Assembly (NCBI RefSeq): GCF_036320965.1
Contig: NC_092269.1
Coordinates: 28,440,843-28,504,842 of the forward strand
From: Panulirus ornatus
Lineage: Eukaryota > Arthropoda > Malacostraca > Decapoda > Palinuridae
Direction: 5' to 3'
DNA length: 64,000 bases
Part shown: positions 33,601 to 45,210 of the stretch, in pieces
Position numbering within the stretch: the stretch's first letter is position 1
Layout: each line of letters starts with the position of its first letter
The notes under the pieces: generated by a model
Databases searched by the model: none
What the model was told of the DNA's origin: nothing
Seen by the model: only the letters and a program-made list of their open reading frames with translations
Translations under genes and position numbers: made by a program

Positions 33601-34115
33601 GTGCAGGAGGGTGAAAGGGTTGCAAGTAATAGAGTGAATTGGAACAATGTGGTATACCGGGGTTGACGTGCTGTCAGTGGATTGAATCAGGGCATGTGAA
33701 GCGTCTGGGGTAAACCATGGAAAGTTGTGTGGGGCCTGGATGTGGAAAGGGAGCTGCGGTTTCGGGCATTATTGCATGACAGCTAGAGACTGAGTGTTAA
33801 CGAATGGGGCCTTTGTTGTCTTTTCCTAGTGATACCTCGCACACATGAGGGGGGAATGGGATGGTATTCCATGTTTGGCGAGGTGGCGATGGGAATGAAT
33901 AAAGGCAGACAGTGTGAATTGTGTGCATGGGTATATATGTATGTGTCTGTGTGTGTATATATATGTGTACATTGAAATGTATAGGTATGTATATTTGCGT
34001 GTGTGGACGTGTATGTATATACATTGTGTATGGTGGTGGGTTGGGCCATTTCATTCGTCTGTTTCCTTGCGCTACCTCGCAAACGAGGGAGACAGCGACA
34101 AAGCAAAATAATAAT
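30644..34115 (+). mobile_element. RTE-like LINE, full-length reference copy (3.47 kb), decayed
   Basis: The best view of the whole element. Leader from ATCCCTGGGGATAGGGGAGA (30644). The frame starts near MGCLNVCGCNQDEKKGEIGS (30824). The endonuclease carries LLALSETKLKGKG, VIMGDLN-like and SGHYLVEAKVKI-type blocks (to about 31560). Connector follows, then the reverse transcriptase with SGKAAGLDGIGVEF (32278-32320), AFMDLEKAYDRVDRDAL (32650-32700), LRQGCVISPWMFNLFMD (32760-32815), LLFTDDTALVADS (32905-32945; FADD is FTDD here) and FRYLGVDG. The C-terminal block ends at about 33663, then 450 bp of long-type 3' UTR and a tail of AATAATAATAAT. Multiple stops and shifts; a segment after motif A (SFYRG region) is deleted. 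Confidence 0.88.
31947..32483 (+). pseudogene. LINE connector and reverse transcriptase N-terminal part (178 codons)
   Basis: Open piece of the full-length copy: KKRANESWDERVSLNFRENK, the basic connector (EVNKVRKTREQMGTSVKGAN), then the first reverse transcriptase blocks GLDGIGVEFIKKGGDC and GEVPEDWRNACIVPLYKG. It ends at a frameshift near 32445, so it is a fragment of a dead gene. Confidence 0.75.
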
Positions 34116-35536
34116 AATAATAATAATGGTAGTAGTTTTAGAGATTTTCAACAGCTAGAATGCAAGCCAAAAACAAACAAGATTTTCTGGAATAATCTTA
34201 ACCCCAGTCTTACTAACACAATGACTTTCAAGTGAAAATCTTGCAAGAGTAAGTTGCATAAGTTTGCAGATTTTGTCCCACATGCTGTATCCTTCATGAA
34301 GTACTCTTAGGGAGAATAATTGTCCTTTAGAAATGTACATCTTGGAAACCATTTCCTTGCATAAAGTAGGATCCTTGATGTAGGTCACCTTAAAAGTAGG
34401 TCATCTGAATGATGATCATAGGATGATCCTGAAAGCCTGAAAGCACCTTTGGGCAAGAATGAGGTTCCTGTGGAGAATTATTGGAAGTGTTTAGTAACTT
34501 TGAATATCTTTTTGAGATACTTATTAATAATGTTTATGCAAAAGCTGACTTAAGTGTAATTATGTAACGGGAAAAATTTAATTGTAGTTTTGTATATTGA
34601 GACTGCATAGCGTAGTGCTTACCTAAGCTCATGTATGTATGTGAAATTGTCGTTTTAGTAGACCCCAGTTGTGTAAAAAATAAGTAGGAGAATAAGAAAT
34701 TTAAAGAATGAAAATGTGAGAAAGACTTATGATGAGAATTTGTGGTGAAAATTATATTGATGAATGCCTCTCAGTGATGGTATGGTTGTGTAGGACATAC
34801 GGCTGATGATATATTGAGAAGATGTATGGCAGTATGTTTGAGAATACCAGACTGAAAGAGATGCAGATGCACTTATTGAAATTTTTTGGATTAGAGGTGT
34901 TTTAGAATAAGGATGCCAGATGAGTAATTATTTTTTCATGGGCAGTGAAGGTGTGTTATGTGTGAGTGTGGAAGTATCATTGGAGAAATTTTCATTTGAA
35001 TCAACTTAGCGTAAGGAATCAAAAAGCATGAATGGCTCGTATTTGTGTATAAGCCTTAGTTCATGTAGGACACTGGGTATGAATTAAGGATATGAATGAA
35101 TTTATGAGACCACATGCACTTATTCCATTCATATAAGTAGATTGATTGATAGGTCTAAAGGGAGATAAAGAGATGAAGTGGAAGAACAGAGTGGGTTTGT
35201 ACATATCTAAGAAGGTTATCTACTGAGGAATCCATGCAATAGTATTAAAATTGCTGATTGTGGAAGAAATTTCATGTGTTACCCTGATATAAAAGAAATG
35301 CCTTGTTATATTAACCTTAACTAGAGTTTTTCTAAGCAATAATTTTCATTGTGGTCAGAAATGCACTTTTCTCTCCAATATTGCCTTTGCCCTTGTTTGG
35401 CTTGTTACAAGAAATTGTCACTTTGTGCATGATACTTTGGTTATGTTTTCATTTATTCTCTCCTCCCTTTGGTCAGCCTAAAAGCCCTAATCTTACTTTT
35501 CACTTAACCCTTTCCATATCCTTTCTTACCTTTCAG
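34116..35536. other. unassigned end of host intron 4
   Basis: AT-rich with no recognised repeat or frame. It ends with the pyrimidine-rich tract of the exon E acceptor. Confidence 0.4.
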
Positions 35537-35719
35537 GCCGCCACCATTCTACAGTATGGGTTCTCCAGGGCTGTTACCCCCTGGTTTGAGAGCTCCCTCT
35601 GGTCAGATAGATTCCCTTCCACCAGGAGATGGACCCCCATATTCTTTGGATTCCCAGCGATCATTCTTTGACAGTCCTCTTGAGCCATTTAACAAACGAA
35701 GACACCCAGATGATTATAG
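35537..35719 (+). CDS. host gene exon E, Pro/Gly-rich
   Basis: TACCTTTCAG acceptor with a good polypyrimidine tract, GTATGT donor at 35720. The first base completes the Arg codon from exon D. The frame then reads PPPFYSMGSPGLLPPGLRAP and on through SLPPGDGPPYSLD, SQRSFFDSPLEPF and NKRRHPDDY. NKRR is a small basic patch that could act in nuclear localisation (inference). It ends in phase 2. The base composition is more GC-rich than the flanking intron and the frame is stop-free only between the two splice sites. Confidence 0.82.
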
Positions 35720-36054
35720 GTATGTAAGAATAGTTGTATATGCTGTCCTTCATTTGGTTATGTATATTTATTGTAAAGATCTCTTCAGGCTGTGGCAGGT
35801 TATTTGGGAAAAGTAAGCTTTAGAGAATAAAAGAATAACATGGAAACTTTTTGGGATAATGCCAGTGAGTGTTATATGCCAATGGAATGAATCTCAAAGA
35901 TCCAGTGCAGGAGTTATCGTCAGTGATGATATTTGTAGCATTTGCCAGAATAAAAAGTCTAATGCAGACATGAAATAATGCAAATTTTTGGTGTTTAAGA
36001 AAGTTAAAGCAGAAAGTGAAGTTTATTTGTTGAATATGAAACATGATACTGTTC

Positions 36055-36565
36055 CCTTTATTACAAGGTAGCTCCAGGAACAGATAAACAACAAGCCTTA
36101 TTTGTTTATATATATTCTGTAGCTGTCATGTGTCATGCATGTAATCCACAAATCCATATACTTCCAGGACCCACAGAACTTTCTGTGGTTTCCCCAAGCT
36201 TTTTGATATGCCCTGGTTCATTCCATTGACAGCACTTGCCACCTCTATACCACATCACTCCAATTCTTTCTTATCCCTTGCTTACCCTCCACCCTTCTGT
36301 CCCAAACACTCAAAATCTTATTCACTCCATCTTTCAGTCTCCAAATTAGTCTCCCCTTTCTCCTAGTCCCCTCCACTTTTGACACATATATTGTTTTTAT
36401 CAACTCACATTCTTTCCATATATCCAAACTATTTCAGCATACCCTCATCACCTCTTTCAATCTTAGTCATATTACTTCCACACTTCTCTCCTACCCTAAC
36501 ATTATCCTGTCATTAGTTACTTGATCAAGTGTTCAAACTCTCACTATCTCTTAACTTTCCTATTT
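36055..36565 (-). mobile_element. very old RTE-like LINE, C-terminal block and UTR
   Basis: Antisense landmarks: CCCACAGAACTTTCTGTGGT, CATCACTCCAATTCTTTC, CAAAATCTTATTCACTCCAT, GACACATATATTGTTTTTAT. The 60-codon remnant at 36245-36427 still reads ...VEGTRRKGRLIWRLKDGVNK. It continues after a SINE at 36795. Confidence 0.7.
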
Positions 36566-36794
36566 TATCCCAGTGGATAGGGGAGAGAGAATATTGCCCA
36601 TGTATTCCATGTGTGTTATAGAAGGTGACTAAAGGGCAGGAGCAATGGCTGGAAATCCTCCCATCCTGTATTACTTTTCAAAAGAAGGAACAGAGTAAGG
36701 AGCCAAGTGAGGATTTTTCCCTCTTAGGCTCAGTTATCTGTTCTTGATGCTACCTTGCTCATGTGGGAAATGGTTTGCATGTGTGAAAAAAATA
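36566..36794 (+). mobile_element. SINE-like element, diverged
   Basis: CAGTGGATAGGGGAGAGAGA, GTGTGTTATAGAAGGTGACT, TGGCTGGAAATCCTCCCATC, TTTTCAAAAGAAGGAACAGA and the terminal CTACCTTGCTCATGTGGGAA. Inserted within the old antisense LINE. Confidence 0.75.
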
Positions 36795-37140
36795 AGAATC
36801 CTTACACCACATATTGTCCTCATACATATAGTTTCCACCACATTCACCCTCTTCTGTATATTCTCATTTATAACCCATACCCTGCATCCTGAAATCACAT
36901 TGTTCCATTTTAGTGTGTGCATTCCCTCACCCTCTCAATCACCAGACTTCCATACAACTTACCAGGTACACTCAGTGAACTCATGCCTCTGCAATTCGAA
37001 AACTCACTTTTATCTCCCTTGACTTTACATAGCAGCACTTTACATGCATTCTACTAAACCTTTAGGCTCTTCACCATGATCCATACTTACAATGTAAATT
37101 CTAAGTCACAAATCAACAACACTGTCATCCCCTTACTTAC
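36795..37140 (-). mobile_element. very old RTE-like LINE, remainder after SINE
   Basis: CACCACATATTGTCCTCATAC continues the CGVR...MRC region, then jumps to antisense of the ERV...PGKLYG and GEVPEDW regions (36925-37100), so it also carries an internal deletion. Confidence 0.65.
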
Positions 37141-38054
37141 TTTATTGATGAGATTGTTCTCCTTTTGTCCTGTGACAGTGATGCAACTTTGTTTAAGGTG
37201 ACTTTTTATTCATCATGTAACCTACCCATCTAATCTCATTTGTGTTAGGGTCATAGTATCCTCCAGTTTGAATAGATTTTAGAACGTAATGGATTTGATA
37301 TAGCAGTAATTTCTATGCATTAAATCAGGCTCCCTTACTTACCCTGATATTAGTCAGATTTATGATTACCCCATACAAAACATGATATTGAATGTGTGAG
37401 GTTTTGAATGCAACCTGAGGTCATTCTGATATTGTTATGTTTTCTATGATATGGTATCCAGTTTACAATTGTTGGCCTTAATATAAGTCATCAGAGTTGT
37501 TACTGAACTCCCTGCATGGGGTTATACTGCAAATAAAAAAAATCACCTTTGTCAGTGAACAAAAAGAGTAGAGCCTTGTCAAAGAGCTCCCCACTCTAAA
37601 GGAGTCCATGTTATTCCCTCCCACTGATTGCAATGCAGCCTTAAAGCTGCAAGAGTCCCACAGAAGGTGTTTTGGGGTTGTATTATGATAATGATGATAA
37701 GAATTATGTGTCAGATTGAGAATGGATGAGAACAGATGTCGCCTTTCACTGTCTGTTTGTGTCATTGGCTTGGTAACTCAGGAATAGGCAAATAAGTACA
37801 GTTTGAACCTCTTTCTTCAGGCAACCTTGGGACCTGGCCATTGCCAAACCTTAGAAAATACAGGGAAACAGAAATTTACCCCTAAGGGAACCCCCTGTGT
37901 AAACATTTCCAACCCCTGATCTTGCCAGCCCATTCCTCAAACATATTGCCGTGTTATCAAAGGTAGATCAAAGCTTAGAATAGGAAATAATGCAACCATT
38001 AAGACTTTCAAACCAGGTTTCTGTTGTTTCATCGGTTTACCTCAGATGGAGACT
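37141..38054. other. unassigned intron 5 sequence
   Basis: A 95-codon minus-strand open frame at 37478-37765 (start MTQTDSERRHLFSSI) has no recognised domain and no splice context. It may be from an old element. Nothing else seen. Confidence 0.35.
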
Positions 38055-38840
38055 CCTCAGTATCGTGGGTAAGGGTTTTTCATAGCATACAACGCTAATG
38101 CAGGGCAGATTCTTTGGCATTATACACTTGTTGTTGGGCTAAGTTTTTTGCTGCCACTAACTGTGCAAATTCATCTGCAAACTTTGTTGCAGCTTTGTGA
38201 TGACTACTTAATGTGATGAATGACCATAGGTTGGTAGTTGGCTTTGGTTGACTCTTGTTACTGTTGTTTTACTGTTATCATCAAGGCAACCAGCCTGCAC
38301 TGCATCAGTGACAGCCAGGCAGCCAGCTTGTACACTCTTTATTGCTGTTGGTTGTTTGAGTTTTTATCGATTTTTTTATACGACCTAACACTACAAGCTT
38401 CTGTGTCAGTACTATGCTTTTCTCCGTACACACTGTATGCTGAAATTCCATATCTCCACTAACAGTTGTTTAGCCATCCTTGCAAATATTCACAGTCATA
38501 GTTTAGCTTTAGTTCTTTATGAAAAACTTTGGCTTGCTCGATAAGCATCTCTGCAGAAATGCTGAGATGTTCATTATGTTGGAGCTTAAACCTCTGTACA
38601 AGTGCACTGTCTAATTTTGTACTACTGGCACCTTTCAAATTTTTCTGAAACTTCAAACTTGTTTAGCTTTTATTTTCAGCAAAACTCTGAATATAAAAAG
38701 TTAACAGGACTGTTGATTAGCTTGGCTACAATGTATACAGATTTTGGCACATAGTACTGCAGATTCAAAACATATCATGATGACTGTGGGAGTTCCCAGA
38801 CCATGGAGTGCCGGATTAGAGAGGTACAGCCTGTCTAAGA
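38055..38840 (-). mobile_element. second Tigger/pogo-like transposon remnant
   Basis: The minus strand reads LIEQAKVFHKELKLNYDCEY LQGWLNN (38460-38560), the CENP-B-type DNA-binding end typical of Tigger transposases. Further on, HKAATKFADEFAQLVAAKNL followed by a VYNAKESALH-like segment (38100-38190) corresponds to the start of the catalytic domain, where VYNADETAL is expected, so the catalytic Asp is changed to Lys. The right end near 38810-38830 (GCCGGATTAGAGAGGTACAGCCTGTC) resembles the family's terminal sequence. Non-functional. Confidence 0.75.
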
Positions 38841-39074
38841 AAATAAAGGAGGTACTTGTTAGACGTTACATTTTATCTGTTTCATGGTTTTCCTACTTAC
38901 TGCTTCATGTTAACTTGTTAGTGTCCATTCCGCTATACTGAATGATAGTAACAAGTCCTCACAAGGCTTTTTGTACCCATTCCTATGACACAGAATGCTT
39001 TGTATTCATGAAGTTTCAATCAGTGATATGTGTATAGTCTAGGCAGTTAGTTGTACAAAAAATGACCTTGCTAT

Positions 39075-39625
39075 TTCTCTATATATATCTCTGATGCATT
39101 ATCCCTTTGGGAACTCCCTCTAGGGGATGACCACAGTAAAAGAGTCTCCATGATTGGTGAACTGCAGTGCTGCTTCTTAAACTATAATGCCTCACCCATA
39201 GCAGGCCAGTGGCAGAGGGCAACTCTAGTGCAGTGTTTTCAGAGGCTCCTACCTAATGTTTCCACCAACTACTATTACCTTATGTGTCTACTTATGTTCA
39301 TCTTACTACTTCTACCTAATGCTTCCAGCTAATGTCCCTACTAACTGTTTCTGCTGAATATTTCTACTTAATGTTCATGTGTAGAGCTCTTATCTATTAC
39401 TTTTGTCTATTGCTCCTACCATTTTACCAAGGGCAGGGCTAGTGCTTAGCACTCCTTGCAGAAAAATCTAGAGTTAGGAAAAAATCAGTTGTGTGAGTTG
39501 AGTACTTGTCAGATATGTATGACAAGGAGAGATTGTATGTTTGTTAACAGAATACCAGGAGTCCTTGTTCGAGTGAGGCAAAAAGAAAAGACAGTAGCCT
39601 GGGTCAAAGGAGCACTGTTTTTTCT
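39075..39625 (-). repeat. GTAGGTAG SINE-like element, nearly full length
   Basis: CTATATATATCTCTGATGCA tail complement, GGGAACTCCCTCTAGGGGAT, CATAGCAGGCCAGTGGCAGA, GTTTTCAGAGGCTCCTACCT, a run of TAATGTTCCTAC-type units (39245-39420), and the 5' region CAGTAGCCTGGGTCAAAGGA near 39590. Confidence 0.78.
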
Positions 39626-40904
39626 AAGGCAAATGTCCATAGGGATTTTACACCATAAATGGATACATTAGAGAAATGTCTATAACTTTACTGGTACAGT
39701 ATGTATGCAGAACTGTGGGCAGAAGTAGTCTAGAAACAGTTGATTAGAATAGACTCAGGGTATTGTCAACTGCTAGTGGGTTTTAGTAACTTGGTAGAGT
39801 TTTGTTAACCTAGACTGTGAAAGAATCATGTATTATCATATCTTTGTGTGTACAGGTCGTAGACCATTTTTTATGTATTGGACCTAGTAGCATGTACTGA
39901 ACAGTTCCACACAATATCTTAAAAGGAACTGCAAGTTGACTTATATGCACTTCACTGTCAGGCTCAGAGAAGATTGCATTTGATTAAAACAAGTATGATT
40001 AGATGTATATGGACTCTGAAAATGAAATGAATTTAAGTTTAACCCATTTACTGCCAGTTCACATATGCCCTAGTACCTTTTTCTTTTGCTGTTCACCATA
40101 ACTAGGGGTGTGCATGTTTACAATACCTGAATGAGTCACATCTGCCTTGATGCAAATACACACCATGAATTATTGCAGTGGCATTGTACACATTGTTAAC
40201 AAATGCTGCAGTCAAAATTTTTTCCATACATTGGTGTAAGTGGAAATTTTCGTGGAGACCTGTACAAGAGTTGCACCTTCGTAGTATGCAGTAATTTGTG
40301 AAGCTGTGACAGTCTTGCAGGATGGTAGATATTGGTGATGAAAACCCTAAATTTTCAAATTTGTTTGTGACTAAAACACATTCAAAAATACACACAGCAT
40401 ACTACATATGCATGACAGTGCTTCTAGAGTACCTATTGTACTTGGCAGTGGAGCAGCATGAGGTAGAGGGCACAAAGTACATGTACACAGTGTTGCACCA
40501 GGTTGAGTTATATATCATTCCCTTTTGAAAATTATGTTCTAGTGAACTGAAATGAACAAGTGACATTTCTTGTGGTATTGAAAATCCCTTACACAGTATA
40601 AAGTGGTTAGTAGGACTGCTGTGATGAAAGCATTCAGTAAAGTAACAGTGGTGAATGATTAATGTGAGGAATAATAAACAGTGATTTGAGCATACATATG
40701 GAATTGATTGCTGGGTTAGCATATCAATGGTGAAGAATTAACGTGAGGACTAATAAATAGTGGTTTGAGCGTATGTATGGAATTGATTCGTGGATGTAAT
40801 GCTGATGTTTAAATGTAACTCAGGTACCACTACTGTTTCTTGACTAATTAAATTTTTCAGGATATTGTCATTTTTAGTAATTTTTTTTGTTTCTTATTGG
40901 AATA
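39626..40904. other. unassigned intron 5 sequence
   Basis: Includes a local duplication (GAATTGATT...GTGAGGAATAATAAACAGTGATTTGAGC at about 40655-40700, repeated at 40742-40790). No gene or known element. Confidence 0.4.
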
Positions 40905-41739
40905 GAATGTGCATGAAAATTTGGTTGGGTTAGAAGGTGACTCAAAGGGGTAGGAGCAAGGGTCTGGAAGCCCACTCTTTTTGTATTTCGATTTCTAAAA
41001 AAGGAAACAGAAGAAGGAGCCAGGCGGGGAGTGCTCATTCCTTCTCGAAGGCTCAAACTAGGGTATCTGAATGTGTGGATGTAACCAATAAGAAACGAGA
41101 GGAGAGATAGGTACTATGTTTGAGGAAAGTAACCTGGATGTTCTAGCTCTTAACAAAGATGAGAAGAGAGGAGAGATAGGTAGTATGTTCTGGCTCTGAG
41201 CAAAACAAAGCTCAAGGGTAAAGGGGGAGAATAGTTTGGTAATGTCTTAGGGGTAAAGTTATGAGTTGGTTAGAGGACAAGAGCTAAGGAATGAGTTGCA
41301 CTACTCCTGAAGCAGGAGTTGTGGGAGTGTCTGATAGGGTGTAAGAAAGTAAATTCTAGGTTGATGTGGGTAAAACGGTAAGTGGGTGGTGATAGATGGG
41401 TAATTATTGGTGCTTATGCACCTGGCAATGAGAAGAAAGATCATGAGACACAGATGATTTAGGAACAGCTGAGTGAGTGTGTCAGCAGTTTTGGTGCACG
41501 AGACCACATATTATTGGTGGGTGATTTAGATATGAAGATAAGTAATGTAGCAGTTGAGGGTATAATTGGTGTGCATGGGATATTCAGTGTTATGAATAGA
41601 AATGGTGAAGAACTTGTCAAGTTGTGTACTGAAGAAGACTGGTGATTGTTAATACCTAGAAGAAGAGAGATATACACAAATATATGCATGTGAGTAGGTG
41701 AGATGTTCAACTGGTATTATTAGATTATGTATTAATTGA
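40905..41739 (+). mobile_element. old RTE-like LINE, 5' part of an interrupted copy
   Basis: Leader remnant (AAGGTGACTCAAAGGGGTAG, GAAACAGAAGAAGGAGCC), a partial duplication of the first coding segment (41080-41215), then decayed endonuclease up to LDYVLI (41720-41739), where a young LINE is inserted. Resumes at 42422. Confidence 0.78.
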
Positions 41740-42421
41740 AGAATGTGTGGAAGTCGAGAACATTATCTCGGAAAGCAAAAATGGGTATGTTTGAAGGAAT
41801 AGTGGTTCCAACAATGTTGTATGGTTGCGAGGCGTGGGCTATGGATAGAGTTGTGCGCAGGAGGATGGATGTGCTGGAAATGAGATGTTTGAGGACAATG
41901 TGTGGTGTGAGGTGGTTTGATCGAGTGAGTAACGTAAGGGTAAGAGAGATGTGTGGAAATAAAAAGAGCGTGGTTGAGAGAGCAGAAGAGGGTGTTTTGA
42001 AGTGGTTTGGGCACATGGAGAGAATGAGTGAGGAAAGATTGACCAAGAGGATATATGTGTCGGAGGTGGAGGGAACGAGGAGAAGAGGGAGACCAAATTG
42101 GAGGTGGAAAGATGGAGTGAAAAGATTTTGTGTGATCGGGGCCTGAACATGCAGGAGGGTGAAAGGAGGGCAAGGAATAGAGTGAATTGGAGCGATGTGG
42201 TATACCGGGGTTGACGTGCTGTCAGTGGATTGAATCAAGGCATTGAAGCGTCTGGGGTAAACCATGGAAAGCTGTGTAGGTATGTATATTTGCGTGTGTG
42301 GACGTATGTATATACATGTGTATGGGGGGGGGGGGTTGGGCCATTTCTTTCGTCTGTTTCCTTGCGCTACCTCGCAAACGCGGGAGACAGCGACAAAGTA
42401 TAATAAATATAAATAAATAAA
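41740..42421 (+). mobile_element. young short-UTR RTE-like LINE with 10-bp target duplication
   Basis: 5'-truncated copy starting in the LKNVWKSRTLSRKAK segment and ending TAATAAATATAAATAAATAA. Flanked by TATTAATTGA at 41730-41739 and 42422-42431. It carries the 210-bp form of the 3' UTR. The frame 41736-42146 (136 codons) is open to a one-base loss near 42121 (GTGAAAAGATT). Confidence 0.92.
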
Positions 42422-43941
42422 TATTAATTGATAGGCATTTAAAAGACTTTTCAATGTAAATATGCTGAGAGGGGCATCTGGTGGGATGTCTGATCACTAT
42501 CTTGAGGTGAGGATAAGGATTTTTACATGTTTGTGTGAAGAAATACCAGGAGAGATTGAGTGTAGAATAGCAAAAGGTGATAGCAAGTGATGTTAGGGGA
42601 GTGGATGAGGAATGGGAGGTATTTAGGGAAGCAGTGATGGCATGTGCAAGAGATGCGTGTGGCATGCAAAAGATGGGAGGTGGGCAAATTAGAAAGGGTA
42701 GTGAGTAGTGGGATGAAGTAAAGTTGCCTGTATAGGAGAAAAGGTAAGTGTTTGAGCAGTACATACAAAAGAAGGGGTGCAATGAATGAGAGATGTGGAA
42801 GAGAAAGTGTTAGGAGGTTAAGAGAAATGTGCAGGGGGTTGAAAAAGAGGGCAAATAAGAGTTGGGTTGAGAGAGCATCGTTATACTTTAGGGAGGATTA
42901 AAAGATGTTTTGGAGGGAGGTAGATAATGTGTGAAAGACAAGAGAACAAATGGGAACATCAGCAAAGGGGCAAAAGGGAAGTGGTAACAGGTAGTGATGA
43001 AGTGAGGAGTTGGAGTATTATTGAAGGATTGTTAAATGTGTTTGATGATAGATTGGGGTGGTTTGCGAAGTGAAAGAGTTATGGAGAGTAGTTTGGTGAA
43101 GAGAGAAGTGGTGAAAGCCTGATGAGAGCCTTGTGGAAGATGAAATGTGGCAAGGCAGTGAGAATGGATGGTATTGCAGTTGAATTATTAAGGAAGGCTG
43201 TGATTGTGTTGTTTATTGGTTGAAAAGGATATTCATTTTATGTATGGATCATGGTGAGATGCCTAAGGATTAGCAGAATGCATATCTAGTACCATTCTAT
43301 AAAGGCAAAGGAGATAATGGTGAGTGTTCCACTGATGAGGTATAAGTTTTTGAGTATACCTGTTAAGCTGTATGGGAGGGTATTGATTGAGAGGGTGAAG
43401 GTATGTACAGATCTTTGGATTGGGGAGGAGCAGTGTGGTTTTAAAAGTGGTAGAGGATGTGTCGATCTGGTGTTTGTTTTGAAGAAGGTGTGTAAGAAAT
43501 ACTTAGAAAAACAGATAGATTTGTATGTGGCATTTATGGATTTGGATAAGGCATATGAAAATGTTGAAAGAAATGCTTTGTGGAAGGTCTCAAAAACATT
43601 TGGTGTGGGGGTAAGCTGCAAAGGTAGAGAAAACTTTATATCAGGGTTATAAGGCATGTGTATGAATGGGAGAGGAGAGTGATGGTTCTCAGTGAAGGTT
43701 GGTCTGTGCCAGGGGTGTGTGATGTCACCATGGTTTTTTTATTTTGTTATGGATGGGATGGTGAGGGAGGTAAATGCAAGAGCCTTTGAGAGAGGCTTGA
43801 GTATGCAGTCTGTTGGGGATGAGAGGGCATGGGAAGTGAGTCAGTTGTTGTTCAGTGATGATACAGCACTAGTGGCTGATTTGAGTGAGAAACTACTGAA
43901 TTTAGTGACTGATTTTGGAATAGGTTGTGAAAGGAAAATTA
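42422..43941 (+). mobile_element. old RTE-like LINE, 3' continuation of the interrupted copy
   Basis: Resumes the DYVLIDRHLK frame. Decayed connector, then reverse transcriptase pieces with QCGFKSGRGCVDLVFVLKKV, AFMDLDKAYENVERNAL (43520-43580), QGCVMSPWFFYFVMDGMV and LLFSDDTALVADLSEKL (43850-43900; FADD is FSDD). It ends abruptly at about 43941 against an antisense LINE tail, without its own 3' UTR. Confidence 0.78.
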
Positions 43942-45011
43942 TATATATTATTATATATTTTGCTTTGTCGCTGTCTCCTGCGTTTGCGAGGTAACGCAAG
44001 GAAACAGACGAAAGAAATGGCCCAACCCACCCCCATACACATATATATACATACACGTCCACACATGCAAATATACATACCCATACATCTCAATGTACAC
44101 ATATATATGCACATACAGACACCTACATATATACACATGCACACAATTCACACTGTCTGCCTTTATTCATTCCCATCGCCACCTTGCCACTCATGGAATA
44201 ACATCCCCCTCCCCCCTCATGTGTGCTAGGTAGTGCTAGGAAAAGACAACAAAGGCCCCATTCGTTCACACTCACTCTCTAGCTGTCATGCAATAATGCC
44301 TGAAACCACAGCTCCCTTTCCACATCCAGGCCCCACAGAACTTTCCATGGTTTACCCCAGACGCTTCAAATGCTCTGATTCAATCCATTGACAGCACGTC
44401 AACCCCGGTGTACCACATCGATCCAATTCACTCTATTCCTTGCCCGCCTTTCACCCTCCTGCATATTCAGGCCCCAATCACTCAAAATCTTTTTCACTCC
44501 ATCTTTCCACCTCCAATTTGGTCTCCCACTTCTCCTTGTTCCCTCCACCTCCGACACATATATCCTCCTGGTCAATCTTTCCTCACTCATTCTCTCCATG
44601 TGCCCAAACCATTTCAAAACACCCTCTTCTGCTCTCTCAACCACGCTCTTTTTATTTCCATACATCTCTCTTACCCTTACATTACTTACTCGATCAAACC
44701 ACCTCATACCACATAATGTCCTCAAACATCTCATTTCCAGCACATCCACCCTCCTGCACACAACTCTATTATCCGTAGCCCACGCCTCGCAACCATACAA
44801 CATTGTTGGAACCATTATTCCTTCAAACATAGCCATTTTTGCTTTCGGAGATAATGTTCTCGACTTCCACACATTCTTCAAGGCACCCAGGATTTTCGCC
44901 CCCTCCCCCACCCTATGATTCACTTCTGCTTCCATGGTTCCATCCACTGCCAGATCAACTCCCAGATATCTAAAACACTTTACTTCCTCCAGTATTTCTC
45001 CATTCAAACTT
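43942..45011 (-). mobile_element. long-UTR RTE-like LINE, left piece of an interrupted copy
   Basis: Tail complement TATTATATATTTTGCTTTGTC, long 3' UTR, and a 202-codon open frame (44399-45007) from the C-terminus back to NGEILEEVKCFRYLGVDLAV. It stops at CATTCAAACTT (45001-45011). The same copy resumes at 48287, so the 3.3-kb young LINE between is an insertion. Confidence 0.85.
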
Positions 45012-45210
45012 TTTTATTTATTATTATACTTTGTCGCTGTCTCCCGCGTTTGCGAGGTAGCGCAAGGAAACAGACGAAAGAAATGGCCCAACCCCCCCCC
45101 ATACACAGGTATATACATACGTCCACACACGCAAATATACATACCTACACAGCTTTCCATGGTTTACCCCAGACGCTTCACATGCCTTGATTCAATCCAC
45201 TGACATCACG

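Noticed and set aside
37478..37765. 95-codon minus-strand frame as a gene
   Set aside because: No recognised motif, no neighbouring exon and no conserved relative in the window. Left as unassigned.
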